64,000 bases of DNA from Arthrospiribacter ruber (lineage in GTDB: Bacteria; Bacteroidota; Bacteroidia; Cytophagales; Cyclobacteriaceae), in assembly GCF_019343195.1 (NCBI RefSeq), contig NZ_RPHB01000006.1:310001-374000 (forward strand), given 5' to 3'. Positions 1 to 9,990 of the stretch are shown here, one piece after another. Position 1 is the stretch's first letter. Every line of letters starts with the position of its first letter. The translations under genes were made by a program, and so were the position numbers. The notes beneath the pieces are model-generated. The model did no database searches, was not told the origin of the DNA, and saw only the letters and a list, made by a program, of their open reading frames with translations.

Positions 1-282
1 ATATACAGAGGAGATGTCAACCTCTCAGAAGACATTAACCTGACGGACCGCTGCGTGATCATTGTCGATGATGTTCTCAATACCGGCAAAACTCTGGTAT
101 ATGCCCTTAAGCCATTTTTGGACATGCCTATCAAAAAAATGGAAGTAGCTGTTCTGGTCAATAGAAGCCATAAGCTTTTTCCTGTCACTCCGGATTATAC
201 GGGGCTGGAATTAGCCACCACGCTCAATGAGCATATTACCGTAGATCTTACGCCCGAAAACCAAACTGTACACCTTCACTGA
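1..282 (+). CDS. Phosphoribosyltransferase (PyrR-like), 5' end cut off
   Basis: The reading frame is open from the first base, so the start lies outside the window. The visible 93 residues contain the PRPP-binding signature VIIVDDVLNTGKTL (about 54-95), the hallmark of type I phosphoribosyltransferases: two Asp residues, then the Thr-Gly-Lys-Thr loop that grips the 5-phosphate. The tail resembles PyrR-like proteins, which either attenuate pyrimidine operons or act as uracil phosphoribosyltransferases. panB begins 6 bp after the stop, so the two are probably co-transcribed. The substrate cannot be decided because the N-terminal hood is missing. Confidence 0.8.
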   Translation: MYRGDVNLSEDINLTDRCVIIVDDVLNTGKTLVYALKPFLDMPIKKMEVAVLVNRSHKLFPVTPDYTGLELATTLNEHITVDLTPENQTVHLH

Positions 283-288
283 TCACCC

Positions 289-1110
289 ATGTCTATCCAT
301 CAATCCTCCAATATCAAAAGAATCACGACACACATTCTTCAGGAAATGAAAAACCGTGGGGAAAAGATCTCCATGCTCACCGCTTATGACTTTTCCATGG
401 CAGGCATCGTAGATGCTGCGGGGACTGACATCATCTTGGTAGGTGATTCCGCCTCCAATGTGATGGCCGGACATGAAACTACCCTACCCATTACCTTGGA
501 CCAGATGATCTATCATGCCACCTCCGTGGTACGTGCTGTAAAAAGGGCCTTCGTGGTAGTGGATATTCCTTTTGGTTCTTACCAAGGCAACTCCTCAGAA
601 GCACTCCGCTCAGCCATTCGTATCATGAAGGAGTCCGGAGCGCATGCTGTGAAGGTAGAGGGCGGCTCGGAGATCAAAGAATCGGTGGTCAGAATACTCA
701 GTGCAGGTGTCCCGGTGATGGGACATCTAGGACTTACTCCCCAGTCCATATACAAATTCGGGACTTATACGGTGAGGGCAAAAGAAGAGGCCGAAGCCCA
801 AAAATTGCTGGAAGATGCCAAGCTATTGGAAGCCTGCGGTTGCTTTGCCATTATCCTCGAAAAAATCCCAGCCACTCTTGCCAAGAAAGTAGCTGAATCA
901 GTAACTATCCCAGTAATCGGTATCGGAGCCGGAGGGGATGTGGACGGACAGGTTTTGGTAGTCCACGACATGCTGGGCATTAATCAGGAATTCAAGCCGA
1001 GATTTTTGAGACAATACGCCAACCTTCAGGAAGTCATGACCGGAGCAGTCCAAAATTATATCTCAGATGTAAAAAGCAGGTCCTTTCCAAATGAAAATGA
1101 GAGCTATTGA
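289..1110 (+). CDS. panB: 3-methyl-2-oxobutanoate hydroxymethyltransferase
   Basis: Catalyses the first committed step of pantothenate (coenzyme A) synthesis: transfer of a hydroxymethyl group from methylene-tetrahydrofolate to alpha-ketoisovalerate in the cytoplasm. At 273 residues it is normal length for this TIM-barrel family. Family motifs seen in order are the metal-binding [17 protein letters not shown] segment, [15 protein letters not shown] and [18 protein letters not shown]. The loop normally read as SLGMV is SASNV here, a mild variation. It follows a PyrR-like gene by 6 bp. No panC or panD is visible nearby. Confidence 0.95.
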   Translation: MSIHQSSNIKRITTHILQEMKNRGEKISMLTAYDFSMAGIVDAAGTDIILVGDSASNVMAGHETTLPITLDQMIYHATSVVRAVKRAFVVVDIPFGSYQGNSSEALRSAIRIMKESGAHAVKVEGGSEIKESVVRILSAGVPVMGHLGLTPQSIYKFGTYTVRAKEEAEAQKLLEDAKLLEACGCFAIILEKIPATLAKKVAESVTIPVIGIGAGGDVDGQVLVVHDMLGINQEFKPRFLRQYANLQEVMTGAVQNYISDVKSRSFPNENESY

Positions 1111-1217
1111 TAGCTTAGGCTCCATTTTTCCAGATCAGCGAAAACCTTCTATTTTTTATTTTAATTTTTTAACCAATAAATATCATATTTAGCTATTTTA
1201 ATGGCAAATATGGTCAA

Positions 1218-3107
1218 ATGAAAAATTTTCTGTCGTTTTTCATCCTAGTCTTTTTATTTATTCTTGAAGCGAAGCCTCAAAGTTTGGCCTCATTACTGGA
1301 CTCTGCCCTAAGTTCAGAAAATGAGGCTGAATCAATTTTTGAATTCGTAAAATCAAAGATTTCCAGTGAGGAAGAGCTTAAAGATTTTTGGATTGCCAAA
1401 CACAAACACTATAGCAGGACAAACGACCGCGAAAAAATGATGCAGGTAGAAAAAGAATTGCTACCCATCTTAACCGAATTAAATGACCATAAAGAGCTTA
1501 CAGATTTTCACTACAGAATCTCTTATTATTATGAAGTGGCAGGTTTGTATGACCAAGCCATTGCTTTTTCATTCAAAGCACTTGATCATGCCAAAAAAGC
1601 AGGGAACCCCGGCCTCATCAGCTCTATGTATAAATCCCTTTCCCAAAACCATAGGCTTTTCCATGACTTTGATAAAGCAATAGAGTACGGAAAACTTACA
1701 TTTATTAGCGCCGAAGAAGCAGGAGAAAAATATATAAATGAGCAGGTTCTGGGCCTAAATATTACCGGGGCCGCTTTCAGTGAAATTAATGAACCCGACA
1801 GCGCTATTTACTACTACGATAAAGTTTTGACCTTATTGCCATTACTGGACTCCATGTCTGTAGCTCCTACCATTGGCAATATAGCCTACGCTTATTTACT
1901 TGCTGGAGACATTGAAAAATCAAGAAAATACAACCTGGCAGCTCTTGATCTTTTTCTCAAGACTGATAATTACTACGCCATAGCGGTGGTGTATATCAAT
2001 GCTGCCATGACCGAAAATCAAGATAAAAAATATGATCAGGCACTCATCTATTTGGATTCCGGAATTGTATACACCCAAAAATCGCAATATGCCGAAATGT
2101 ATAAATGGATCTATGATGAACAGCATAAAATCCATAAAGCTATGGGGAATTACCCTGAAGCGTTAAACAGTCTGAGCAACTTACTCACCATCAAAGATTC
2201 TCTCTTTAATACCGAAAGGGCTGAAATAGCCAAAGACCTGGAAATTCAGTACCAAACCTCACTTAAAGATCAAGAAATTGCAGCGCAAAGGCTTAGTCTC
2301 CTGGAAAGGGATAAATCCTTCCAACGCAGCATATTTGCCTTGCTGATCCTAGTATTGGCAATAGCTGCCCTATTGGTCATTTATTTTTTAGCAAAAAGCC
2401 GCCAGGCCAAAGAAAAACAACTCTTACTTCAGCAGAAAGCTTTAGAGGTCAAGGAAGCATATATTAATGCTGCTTTGGAATCACAGGAAAACGAAAGGAA
2501 GAGATTTGCACAGGATCTTCACGATGGCTTTGGGCAATTGATCTCTGCTCTTAGATTGAACATTTCCCGACTGAATGAAACTGAAAATATCCAGAATAAA
2601 ATTGGGGTAGTGGAAAAAAGCGAATCCATTCTCAAGGAGATGCATACTGAAATCCGGAATATCGCATTTAATCTCATGCCGGCTACCTTGATCCAATACG
2701 GGCTGAAAGAAGCTATCCGCGAATTTGCCCAAAGAATCAACAGCAGTGGTAAAGTCCAAATCGACATTGACATCCATGGCCTGGAAGAGCGCCTGGATGA
2801 ACTTCAGGAAATTTCGCTTTACAGAGTCATTCAGGAATGGATAAACAATATCCTCAAATATGCAGAAGCTCAAAAAATCCAAATTCAACTTGTAAAACAC
2901 GAAAATGAAATCAGTGTGATGATAGAAGATGATGGAATGGGCTTCGATCAAAAGCTATTAAAAAATAGCAAAGGAAACGGATGGAGAAATATTCAATCCC
3001 GTTTGAACCGCATCAATGCAAGTCTGGATTTGGATACTTCCCCTAATAGAAAGGGAAATAGCTTAATTATAGAAATGCCTCTAAGCTATAAAAATCAAAA
3101 TGTATAA
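1218..3107 (+). CDS. TPR-containing sensor histidine kinase (HisKA_3/NarX type)
   Basis: A 629-residue two-component sensor. It begins with a signal-like hydrophobic segment, followed by about 340 residues of helical tetratricopeptide-type repeats, probably periplasmic. A single membrane helix (about 373-393) leads into a short coiled coil. The phosphoacceptor region contains RKRFAQDLHDGFGQ with the expected phospho-His at residue 435. The C-terminal ATPase shows an N box (NNILKYAE), a G1 box (DDGMGFD) and a G2 box (GNGWRNI). This TPR-TM-HisKA_3 design is common in Bacteroidota. The cognate regulator gene lies 79 bp downstream. The stimulus is unknown. Confidence 0.9.
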   Translation: MKNFLSFFILVFLFILEAKPQSLASLLDSALSSENEAESIFEFVKSKISSEEELKDFWIAKHKHYSRTNDREKMMQVEKELLPILTELNDHKELTDFHYRISYYYEVAGLYDQAIAFSFKALDHAKKAGNPGLISSMYKSLSQNHRLFHDFDKAIEYGKLTFISAEEAGEKYINEQVLGLNITGAAFSEINEPDSAIYYYDKVLTLLPLLDSMSVAPTIGNIAYAYLLAGDIEKSRKYNLAALDLFLKTDNYYAIAVVYINAAMTENQDKKYDQALIYLDSGIVYTQKSQYAEMYKWIYDEQHKIHKAMGNYPEALNSLSNLLTIKDSLFNTERAEIAKDLEIQYQTSLKDQEIAAQRLSLLERDKSFQRSIFALLILVLAIAALLVIYFLAKSRQAKEKQLLLQQKALEVKEAYINAALESQENERKRFAQDLHDGFGQLISALRLNISRLNETENIQNKIGVVEKSESILKEMHTEIRNIAFNLMPATLIQYGLKEAIREFAQRINSSGKVQIDIDIHGLEERLDELQEISLYRVIQEWINNILKYAEAQKIQIQLVKHENEISVMIEDDGMGFDQKLLKNSKGNGWRNIQSRLNRINASLDLDTSPNRKGNSLIIEMPLSYKNQNV

Positions 3108-3186
3108 GCCCATGCGCATAGCTATCAAAACACACAAATCTTACATTTAACCTAAGGTATTAACAATCAGATATAAAAAAAACTTT

Positions 3187-3804
3187 ATGAAAGTCTTCCT
3201 AGTCGACGACCATGCTATTCTACTGGATGGGATCAAAAGCCTGCTTTCCAAAGAGGCATCACTTGAAGTTTGCGGTGAAGCCCACTCCGCTGAAGATGCT
3301 TTGGATTTTTTGAAAAAAAACGTAGTTGACCTTCTGATTACAGACTTCAACCTCCCAAACATGGATGGACTAAGCCTGGTAAGGCTGGTCAAAAAAATCA
3401 GCCCTGACACTAAGATTCTTATGCTCAGTATGCATGATGAAACCCACCTCGTAAAAGAAATCCTCAAAGAAGGTGTCTCCGGATATGTGCTGAAAAATGA
3501 TTCCCACCGGGAGCTCTTACAAGCCATTGAAACAATCAAGAACGGGAAAATCTACCTCTCCAATGACATCAACAGAATCATCATCAACAGTCTTCAGTTT
3601 CCCGATGAAGAACGTCTCCTGACAGATAGGGAAAGAGAAATCCTGAAATTGATCGCCAAGGAATTTTCCAACAAAGACATTGCAGAGCAACTATTCATTT
3701 CGGAAAGGACGGTGGAAACCCATAGAAAAAACATTTTCAGGAAAACCAAAACCAACACCTTGGTCGGTCTGATAAAATTTGCCTATGCCAATAATCTGAT
3801 CTGA
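3187..3804 (+). CDS. NarL/FixJ-family response regulator
   Basis: 205 residues: an N-terminal receiver domain (about 1-120) and a C-terminal LuxR-type helix-turn-helix (about 142-200). The acidic pocket is Asp7/Asp8, the phosphoacceptor is Asp53 in LITDFNLPNMDG, and the switch Lys lies in GYVLKND. The DNA-binding part contains LTDREREILKLIAKEFSNK and ISERTVETHRKNI. It is paired with the histidine kinase immediately upstream, which should phosphorylate Asp53 and promote dimerisation and DNA binding. Target genes cannot be read from the sequence. The next gene is convergent, so the kinase-regulator pair is a self-contained unit. Confidence 0.93.
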   Translation: MKVFLVDDHAILLDGIKSLLSKEASLEVCGEAHSAEDALDFLKKNVVDLLITDFNLPNMDGLSLVRLVKKISPDTKILMLSMHDETHLVKEILKEGVSGYVLKNDSHRELLQAIETIKNGKIYLSNDINRIIINSLQFPDEERLLTDREREILKLIAKEFSNKDIAEQLFISERTVETHRKNIFRKTKTNTLVGLIKFAYANNLI

Positions 3805-3895
3805 TTTTTAATGACTTGAATAAAAACTGAATGATATACCACGCAAAACCCAAGAGCTGCGACTGGTATATTAATTAGAGAAAATCATTAACTTA

Positions 3896-3922
3896 TAAAA
3901 AAAACCGGAGCTTTCACCCCGG
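3896..3922 (-). terminator. Rho-independent terminator for the 3942-4979 gene
   Basis: Read on the minus strand, CCGGGGT-GAAA-GCTCCGG forms a 7-bp stem (two G-U pairs) with a GAAA tetraloop, followed directly by a run of eight or nine T. It begins 20 bp after the stop of the minus-strand gene. Clear intrinsic terminator architecture. Confidence 0.8.
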
Positions 3923-3941
3923 CTTGGTCAAGTAAGTTACC

Positions 3942-4979
3942 TTACTTTCCCCCGGCCCCAACGACCAATGTGTTGGCAAATGATTGGCTGTACTGGGTAA
4001 AAAGATCTCTTGCTGCTGTCATATAGTCCTCCCTAGTTATTTCTACAATTCTCGGATCAAAATCCACACTGGGTTTTGATTTCAATGAAAACCACTGGCT
4101 AAAAAGGCTTTCTGCCTTCTTTTTATCAGAATATATCCTGGCATTGTATTCTTTATCAGAAACAAACTCTCCATTCAATGAAGCAGGAGCTGAACTTGGA
4201 CCACCCTTTGGCCCAATGAAATCAAAAGAATTCGAACTGATCCTCATTTTCGGTAAAACCTTCATCTCCGCTGTGGTGGTTTTCCCCTTTCGTCCTGCAT
4301 CCAACTGCACATCCAATTCTACAGTAGAAAAATCAACATTCAGATTCTGAAGTATCATTGTTGCATTGGTTTCAGCATGCGTCTTTTTCAACATGGTATA
4401 AAAAGCAGGCCCTCCCCCTTTCATTACAGACTTTTCATCAAACATAAAAATCGTGAGATCCGGCATCACCTTCACCGTTCCGGTTCCTATGTCATCAGAA
4501 GAGGCTTTACCCTGTTTTTTGTCAGTCTTGTTATCGAATTTTTCCTTGATCTTCCCAAAGCTTTCCATCCCATCTACTTCCGACATCCTGAGAACTTTGA
4601 ATCCTGATTTTTCAATCTCATTTTCCAGAATGCTTTGGAAGTCATTGGCCAAAGTCTGGAAATCCTCCAAGCTCAAACCTGCATCCAAAATAGTGGTCAC
4701 TTTGGCAGACCCTTTTTGCCCTCCGGCATATTGCCCACCTTTGCTATGCGCTTCAAATGTATTCTGAAGCTTGCTGAGCTTTCCTTCCTGTACAACCTGT
4801 GCCGTTTCCGAATAGGTTTCGAAACCGATCTGAAACTGGGGGATATAAAAAGCATCCTGTCCTTTGAGGACCTTGTTGTAGTAGCCTTTGGCACCTACTC
4901 CTGTAAACAACTCCTGTGCTGCCAGATTCCCTGAGATCAGGATAGCAGCGGCTAATGTCAAAATTGGCTTTTTCATCAT
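3942..4979 (-). CDS. Exported protein of unknown function
   Basis: 345 residues starting with a clear signal peptide (MMKKPILTLAAAILISGNLAAQ, with cleavage likely after the AAQ). I do not recognise the family. The mature part has no membrane segment and no Cys. It has a Gly/Lys-rich stretch around residues 78-95, and mixed alpha/beta character after that, with a long charged linker near 145-165. A second start codon lies one residue in. The gene stands alone on the minus strand with its own terminator and is followed upstream by another exported-protein gene. It is probably periplasmic or outer-membrane associated; no function is assigned. Confidence 0.75.
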   Translation of the reverse strand: MMKKPILTLAAAILISGNLAAQELFTGVGAKGYYNKVLKGQDAFYIPQFQIGFETYSETAQVVQEGKLSKLQNTFEAHSKGGQYAGGQKGSAKVTTILDAGLSLEDFQTLANDFQSILENEIEKSGFKVLRMSEVDGMESFGKIKEKFDNKTDKKQGKASSDDIGTGTVKVMPDLTIFMFDEKSVMKGGGPAFYTMLKKTHAETNATMILQNLNVDFSTVELDVQLDAGRKGKTTTAEMKVLPKMRISSNSFDFIGPKGGPSSAPASLNGEFVSDKEYNARIYSDKKKAESLFSQWFSLKSKPSVDFDPRIVEITREDYMTAARDLFTQYSQSFANTLVVGAGGK

Positions 4980-5065
4980 TGTATTGGTTTTGTTGGGACT
5001 TTATTTGATAGGATAAAATTGAATGATCCTTTAGTCAGATAAAATCCCCTCAAAACGGTAATTCC

Positions 5066-5087
5066 CTATCCGTGCCAGTACGGATAG
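5066..5087. other. Perfect 8-bp inverted repeat (possible 3' stem-loop)
   Basis: CTATCCGT-GCCAGT-ACGGATAG forms a perfect 8-bp stem with a 6-nt loop, just beyond the 3' end of the minus-strand gene that ends at 5097. No T-run follows on that strand, so it is a poor classical terminator. It may stabilise the mRNA end or terminate weakly. Confidence 0.45.
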
Positions 5088-5096
5088 CTACAAAAA

Positions 5097-7202
5097 TCAA
5101 GGACGTACGATCAGTTTTCGGACTATTTTCCTGTTAGACGATGTCCGGAAATCCAAAATATAAATCCCTGGCTGCAAAAATGAAAAGTCATAGGAATTGA
5201 CTCTATTGGCATCCACAGTCAAATCCTCGGCAATGACCTGCCCTAAGGTATTGACAATCCTTAGGCTCAGGGCGGAGGAGCTCAAAACAGAAAATACACC
5301 CTGGGAAGGGTTTGGAAAAACATTCACTTGAACTCCTTCCGCAGGAGGAGCCACTGTACTTTCATTGCGCAGCACTTCAATACCTCCTCCCGATGCACCT
5401 AGGATCAAATCCTTTCTGTTTTCAAAAGGCAGGCCCATACTGGAAAGAGGCGTGATTCTACCAAATCTCCCTTGGACGAAATCTCCTTCGGCCCTGACTT
5501 GTACTTGCTCTCTTTCTGCCTCATTCATAAAATCAGGAATAAAATTCAAAATCCCCCTTTGGTCAATGGCATAAAGTGAAGGCTGCGAGCCAGCTATTAC
5601 ATGAACCTGCAAGTTTCTGTTGGCAGGATTATCGGCAAAGCCCAAAAACTGCCTTTCCTTTATTTCAAAAGCATCCAGTTCATCATTTGCAGATAACAGG
5701 ATCAACTCCCCAAGCTGCCTTGATAGCAAGAGGTAATTTTTTCCTTCATAAGCAAAAAACTCTATTTGATCCAAAGGCATCAGTTGAAGGGAAGAGATGC
5801 GAACCTCTGTTCTTTGCTCCAAGTCCGCAGAATTACTTTTGAAAACCCTTCTTGACAAAGAAAGGTCTACAGTATCCGTTCCAATCAGCCAATAGCTTCG
5901 ACTGCCTCCCTGACTCTGATATTCCAGGTATTGCAGATCAAGCAAACCCAATTCCGACAAGCCTTGATAATCAGAATCTTTCAACTGCCAGTTGTCTCCT
6001 TCTACCCCGATCAAACTGGCTTTGCCTACCACTTTTCCTTCGACAAAAGCATTGGAGGTGACAATAAGCTCCCCTTCGTTGGCAAAGCCCCGAAAGAAAG
6101 GCCTGCTATTTTCTCCCAAATCCAACAACTGATCCTGAATAAAAGGCTTGAAACCAGTGCTTTCTGAAGAAGATTGAAAAATATTGCTGCTATAATCTGC
6201 CTGAAAAGCAGCTGATGAACCAGAGGCGAGAGAACTGACTATAAGCCGCTCTTTCCAAAGTGCTGCCACATGGAAGACCGGGAATTCAGGAAGCGTTCCA
6301 AAGCCGGGCACACTCAATTGGAATTCATCGAAAATGGGATTGCTGTTGCTTCCCTTATTGGGCAGGTAGTATAAAGTATTGCATTCATCCTGCCCCATCA
6401 AAAGGTCCTTGACCCCATCTCCATCAAAGTCGGCATAAAGCAGAGAATGCCCTCCTGCATGAAGTATCCGGCCTACAGGTAGTTCCTCATCCACGGACCC
6501 TATGGGCATCCCTGAACAGGTAACCCCAAAACTGAAGCTTCCGCAATCACAAAATTCAAAACCTCCCCACCTGGCTTCGGGAAAAGCAAAGCCATCAATA
6601 TCCGGGCTGCCTTTTCGCTCCATGCTGGTGTTTCTGTAGAATTCTATATAGTCCCCAATGGCAAAATTGAAGGTCAGAATATCCAAATCTCCATCCCCAT
6701 CAATGTCCGCGATCAAAGGAGTGTCCAGATTGTTGGCTGTGACATTGGATCCATTGTCCAGGCGGAGAAAATTCTGGGCAACTTCCCATTGGGGAAAAGC
6801 GCTGCCAGGAGAACTCACATTCCTGTATGCCTTGATTCCAAAAGGACTTGAGGTAAAAAGATCCTTTTTCCCATCCGCATCAAAATCTGCCAAAACCAAA
6901 AACCCATTGACATCAGAAGGAAAGTAAAGGCACATCTCAGGAAGATAATTCCATCCACCGTCTTCGTCCACGGCAAAGACCAATATCCTCCTGGAATTGA
7001 TATCCCAAATGACCATTTCCTCCACTCCATCACCATTGGTATCCATTTCATTGATCTGTGCAGCATTGATCCCGGGAGAAAAAGGCACATTGACCAAGCC
7101 TTCAGGGCCTGAAATGGAAATCGACCGGTCAAAAGTGAAATTTTGTTGTCCCAATGACAAAAAGCTCGAAAACATAAACAAAATTGCGGTGAAATACTTC
7201 AT
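5097..7202 (-). CDS. FG-GAP/VCBS repeat protein with type IX secretion tail
   Basis: 701 residues. A signal peptide (first about 18 residues, ending SLGQ) is followed by FG-GAP/VCBS-type calcium-binding loops: MDTNGDGVEE, ADFDADGKKD, ADIDGDGDLD and ADFDGDGVKD, all in the N-terminal 290 residues, suggesting a beta-propeller. The last about 80 residues form a Por secretion sorting domain: VFPNPSQGVFSV, then PGIYILDFRTS and a final Lys/Arg-rich strand. Such proteins are exported through the outer membrane by the type IX system and often anchored on the surface. It ends 118 bp from the start of the adjacent exported-protein gene. Role is unknown; adhesion or glycan binding is only a guess. Confidence 0.88.
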   Translation of the reverse strand: MKYFTAILFMFSSFLSLGQQNFTFDRSISISGPEGLVNVPFSPGINAAQINEMDTNGDGVEEMVIWDINSRRILVFAVDEDGGWNYLPEMCLYFPSDVNGFLVLADFDADGKKDLFTSSPFGIKAYRNVSSPGSAFPQWEVAQNFLRLDNGSNVTANNLDTPLIADIDGDGDLDILTFNFAIGDYIEFYRNTSMERKGSPDIDGFAFPEARWGGFEFCDCGSFSFGVTCSGMPIGSVDEELPVGRILHAGGHSLLYADFDGDGVKDLLMGQDECNTLYYLPNKGSNSNPIFDEFQLSVPGFGTLPEFPVFHVAALWKERLIVSSLASGSSAAFQADYSSNIFQSSSESTGFKPFIQDQLLDLGENSRPFFRGFANEGELIVTSNAFVEGKVVGKASLIGVEGDNWQLKDSDYQGLSELGLLDLQYLEYQSQGGSRSYWLIGTDTVDLSLSRRVFKSNSADLEQRTEVRISSLQLMPLDQIEFFAYEGKNYLLLSRQLGELILLSANDELDAFEIKERQFLGFADNPANRNLQVHVIAGSQPSLYAIDQRGILNFIPDFMNEAEREQVQVRAEGDFVQGRFGRITPLSSMGLPFENRKDLILGASGGGIEVLRNESTVAPPAEGVQVNVFPNPSQGVFSVLSSSALSLRIVNTLGQVIAEDLTVDANRVNSYDFSFLQPGIYILDFRTSSNRKIVRKLIVRP

Positions 7203-7294
7203 CAGGACACTTTACTGTAGAAACCTAAAATTAAACGATTCCAAATGATATAGGATATCAGTATTACGTTAATTTTAAGGATTTAATTACAATT

Positions 7295-8593
7295 ATGGAT
7301 ATTCAGCTACTTTATAAACATTTCAGAAATAGCAGCGGCGTAAGCACCGACACCCGACACGTCTCAAAGGGCAATATCTTTTTTGCCCTCAAAGGCCCCA
7401 ACTTCAACGCCAATGAATTTGCCCCAAAAGCCTTGGAAGCTGGCGCAAGCCTTGTCGTCATCGATGAGGAAAAGTTTGCCGTTTCCGGAGACGAACGCTA
7501 TTTTTTGGTGGATGATGCCCTGACAGCTTTGCAGCAATTGGCTAACTATAGAAGAAAGCAGCTCTCCATCCCAATCATAGGATTGACAGGAAGTAACGGA
7601 AAAACCACTTCCAAGGAACTGCTACACGCTGCACTGAAAACCAAATTTAAAACTGCTGCCACAGTGGGCAACCTGAATAACCACATCGGAGTACCCCTGA
7701 CTTTATTGGCCATTCCTGATGATACTGAGATTGCCATAATTGAAATGGGGGCCAACAAACAGGGGGACATCAAAGAGCTTTGCGACATTGCAGATCCCAC
7801 GCATGGATTTATCACCAATATCGGCAAGGCCCATTTGGAAGGAATGGGCGGACCGGAAGGAGTATTGAAAACAAAGACTGAACTTTTTCAGCATCTTCGG
7901 GAAAACAAGGGTACTGTATTCATCAATTCCCAAGACCCTATCCTATCCAATATGGCGAAGCGTTTTGAAAATCCGGTCTTGTATCCCGCCAAGGGCGATT
8001 TCTGTGAAGTGGTTTTTGAAAATGCCAATCCCTTTGTGCAATTCAGGGTGGAAGGCGATGCCACGATCCATACCACGCATTTGATCGGGGCATACAATTT
8101 TGGCAATATTGCCAATGCCCTGACAATAGGTAAATTTTTCGATGTGCCTATGCAAGAAGCAGTAGAGGCCGTCAAAGCGTACAATCCTGCCAACATGCGC
8201 TCCCAATTGGTAGAAAAGCGCAGCAACCTGATCATCCTAGATGCCTACAATGCCAATCCTTCCAGCATGGAAGTGGCCATAGATACTTTCGGGAAAATGA
8301 CCGGAAAAAAACACAAAATGATCATCTTGGGTGACATGTATGAACTGGGAGACAGCACTGAGGAAGAACATGCCAAGCTGGGAGAACTGGTCTCCAAATA
8401 TGAATTCGATAAAATCTGTTTTACCGGGATATATGTACAGGCAGCATTATCCAAGGCACCTATGAGGTCTCTCTATTTTCCTGATCCCTTTTCATTTCGC
8501 AACTGGCTTCAGGATTCTAAATTCGAAGGTCACCTGATCCTGATCAAAGGAAGCAGGGGCATGAAGCTGGAGGGCCTGGTGGATTTTATCTGA
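7295..8593 (+). CDS. murF: UDP-N-acetylmuramoyl-tripeptide--D-alanyl-D-alanine ligase
   Basis: Adds D-Ala-D-Ala to UDP-MurNAc-tripeptide in the cytoplasm, completing the peptidoglycan pentapeptide precursor, with ATP hydrolysis. At 432 residues it has the normal three-domain Mur-ligase layout. Motifs seen: STDTRHVSKGNIFFALKG in the UDP-binding domain, the P-loop GLTGSNGKTTSKE, NNHIGVPLTLL, EMGANKQGDIKELC, TNIGKAHLEG, and the C-terminal DAYNANPSSM and LGDMYELG. It is transcribed divergently from the FG-GAP gene and is not in a dcw cluster here, so it sits as a single gene. Confidence 0.96.
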   Translation: MDIQLLYKHFRNSSGVSTDTRHVSKGNIFFALKGPNFNANEFAPKALEAGASLVVIDEEKFAVSGDERYFLVDDALTALQQLANYRRKQLSIPIIGLTGSNGKTTSKELLHAALKTKFKTAATVGNLNNHIGVPLTLLAIPDDTEIAIIEMGANKQGDIKELCDIADPTHGFITNIGKAHLEGMGGPEGVLKTKTELFQHLRENKGTVFINSQDPILSNMAKRFENPVLYPAKGDFCEVVFENANPFVQFRVEGDATIHTTHLIGAYNFGNIANALTIGKFFDVPMQEAVEAVKAYNPANMRSQLVEKRSNLIILDAYNANPSSMEVAIDTFGKMTGKKHKMIILGDMYELGDSTEEEHAKLGELVSKYEFDKICFTGIYVQAALSKAPMRSLYFPDPFSFRNWLQDSKFEGHLILIKGSRGMKLEGLVDFI

Positions 8594-8730
8594 TAAATAA
8601 TACACATACCGATATTTGTTAAAATCATTGACATTTTTAAGCTATACCTCTAATAAATTTTGAAATAATCTGGAATAACCGTATCCTAAAAGAACTAGAA
8701 TTGTCAATAAAATTAACAATTCAACAGATA

Positions 8731-9990
8731 ATGAATTGGGATAGGGTAAAGGAAAAATTAGAAATATTAGCAGATGCTGCCAAGTATGATGTCTCTTGTT
8801 CATCTAGCGGTAGCAAGAGAAAGAATCCGGACAAAATGTTGGGAGACAGCAGTGGAATGGGTATATGTCATACTTACACTGAAGATGGGCGTTGTGTTTC
8901 GCTTTTGAAAATACTACTTACCAACCATTGCATTTATGATTGTCTTTATTGCGTATCAAGAAAATCCAATGACATCAAAAGGGCTGCTTTCACGGTAGAT
9001 GAAGTGATAGACCTCACCATAGGCTTTTATAGGAGAAACTATATTGAGGGACTGTTTTTGTCATCAGGGATTTTCAAAAATGCCGATTATACCATGGAAA
9101 GGCTGGTAAGGATAGCCAAAAAACTCAGAGAAGAACATCGGTTTAATGGCTACATCCATCTAAAAACTATCCCAGGGGCAAGTAATGAACTTATGCGTCA
9201 AGCAGGAGCCTATGCAGATAGACTTAGTGTCAATATGGAACTTCCCACCGTATCCGGCCTAAAACTTCTAGCTCCGGAAAAAGATCACAAAGAAATGATC
9301 AAACCAATGGAGTCCATTAAAAACGATATTATCCAGTTTAGGTCCGAAAGAAAACTGATCAAATCCACCCCCAAGTTTGCTCCAGCAGGACAGTCTAGCC
9401 AGCTTATCATAGGCGCAACCAATGAATCAGACCTTGAAGTAATTCAAACGAGCACTTCTCTTTACAAAAACTTTAATCTTAAGCGGGTTTATTACTCTGG
9501 ATATGTCCCCGTATTGGCTCATCAAAATCTCCCACAGTTGGGGACCCCAGTTCCATTGGTCCGCGAAAACAGACTTTATCAGACCGATTGGCTGATGCGT
9601 TTTTATCAATTCGATGCCTCAGAGATCGTCAATGAAAAGCATCCCAATCTTGATTTAGAGATTGATCCAAAACTTTCATGGGCCTTGCGAAACAGGGAAT
9701 TTTTCCCGGTTGATATACAGACAGCAGACCTTCATGCCATTCTTAGAATTCCGGGAGTCGGAGTCAAATCAGCCAAAAAAATCATAGCAGCAAGGCGCTT
9801 TGGCAGACTTGATATGAAAACCCTCAAAAAATTTGGGATAGCCATCAACCGTGCCAAGTATTTTATGGTAGCAGGCAAAAATAAACCTTTGGTAGAATGG
9901 GAGAGTGATAACCTGAGGCGATTGATTTTACAGCATAGCAGCAGTAAGTACCGGGGAAACTTCTCCAATCAATTATCCTTGTTCTCATGA
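8731..9990 (+). CDS. Putative DNA modification/repair radical SAM protein
   Basis: About 419 residues from the ATG at 8731; a TTG at 8701 would add ten residues, but ATG gives the family-like start MNWDRVKEKLEILADAAKYD. The 4Fe-4S signature CIYDCLYC places the Cys triad at residues 67, 71 and 74 (CxxxCxxC). A C-terminal helix-hairpin-helix (about 335-375, IPGVGVKSAKKIIAARRFG) is a non-specific DNA-binding element. This pairing of domains matches the TIGR03916-type family, annotated as putative DNA modification/repair; the reaction is, to my knowledge, not established. The next gene overlaps by 4 bp (ATGA), indicating translational coupling. The function is inferred from the domains. Confidence 0.88.
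   Translation: MNWDRVKEKLEILADAAKYDVSCSSSGSKRKNPDKMLGDSSGMGICHTYTEDGRCVSLLKILLTNHCIYDCLYCVSRKSNDIKRAAFTVDEVIDLTIGFYRRNYIEGLFLSSGIFKNADYTMERLVRIAKKLREEHRFNGYIHLKTIPGASNELMRQAGAYADRLSVNMELPTVSGLKLLAPEKDHKEMIKPMESIKNDIIQFRSERKLIKSTPKFAPAGQSSQLIIGATNESDLEVIQTSTSLYKNFNLKRVYYSGYVPVLAHQNLPQLGTPVPLVRENRLYQTDWLMRFYQFDASEIVNEKHPNLDLEIDPKLSWALRNREFFPVDIQTADLHAILRIPGVGVKSAKKIIAARRFGRLDMKTLKKFGIAINRAKYFMVAGKNKPLVEWESDNLRRLILQHSSSKYRGNFSNQLSLFS

Noticed and set aside
2481-2951. 156-codon open frame antisense to the histidine kinase
   Set aside because: Overlaps the HisKA and ATPase motifs of the kinase; no protein features of its own.
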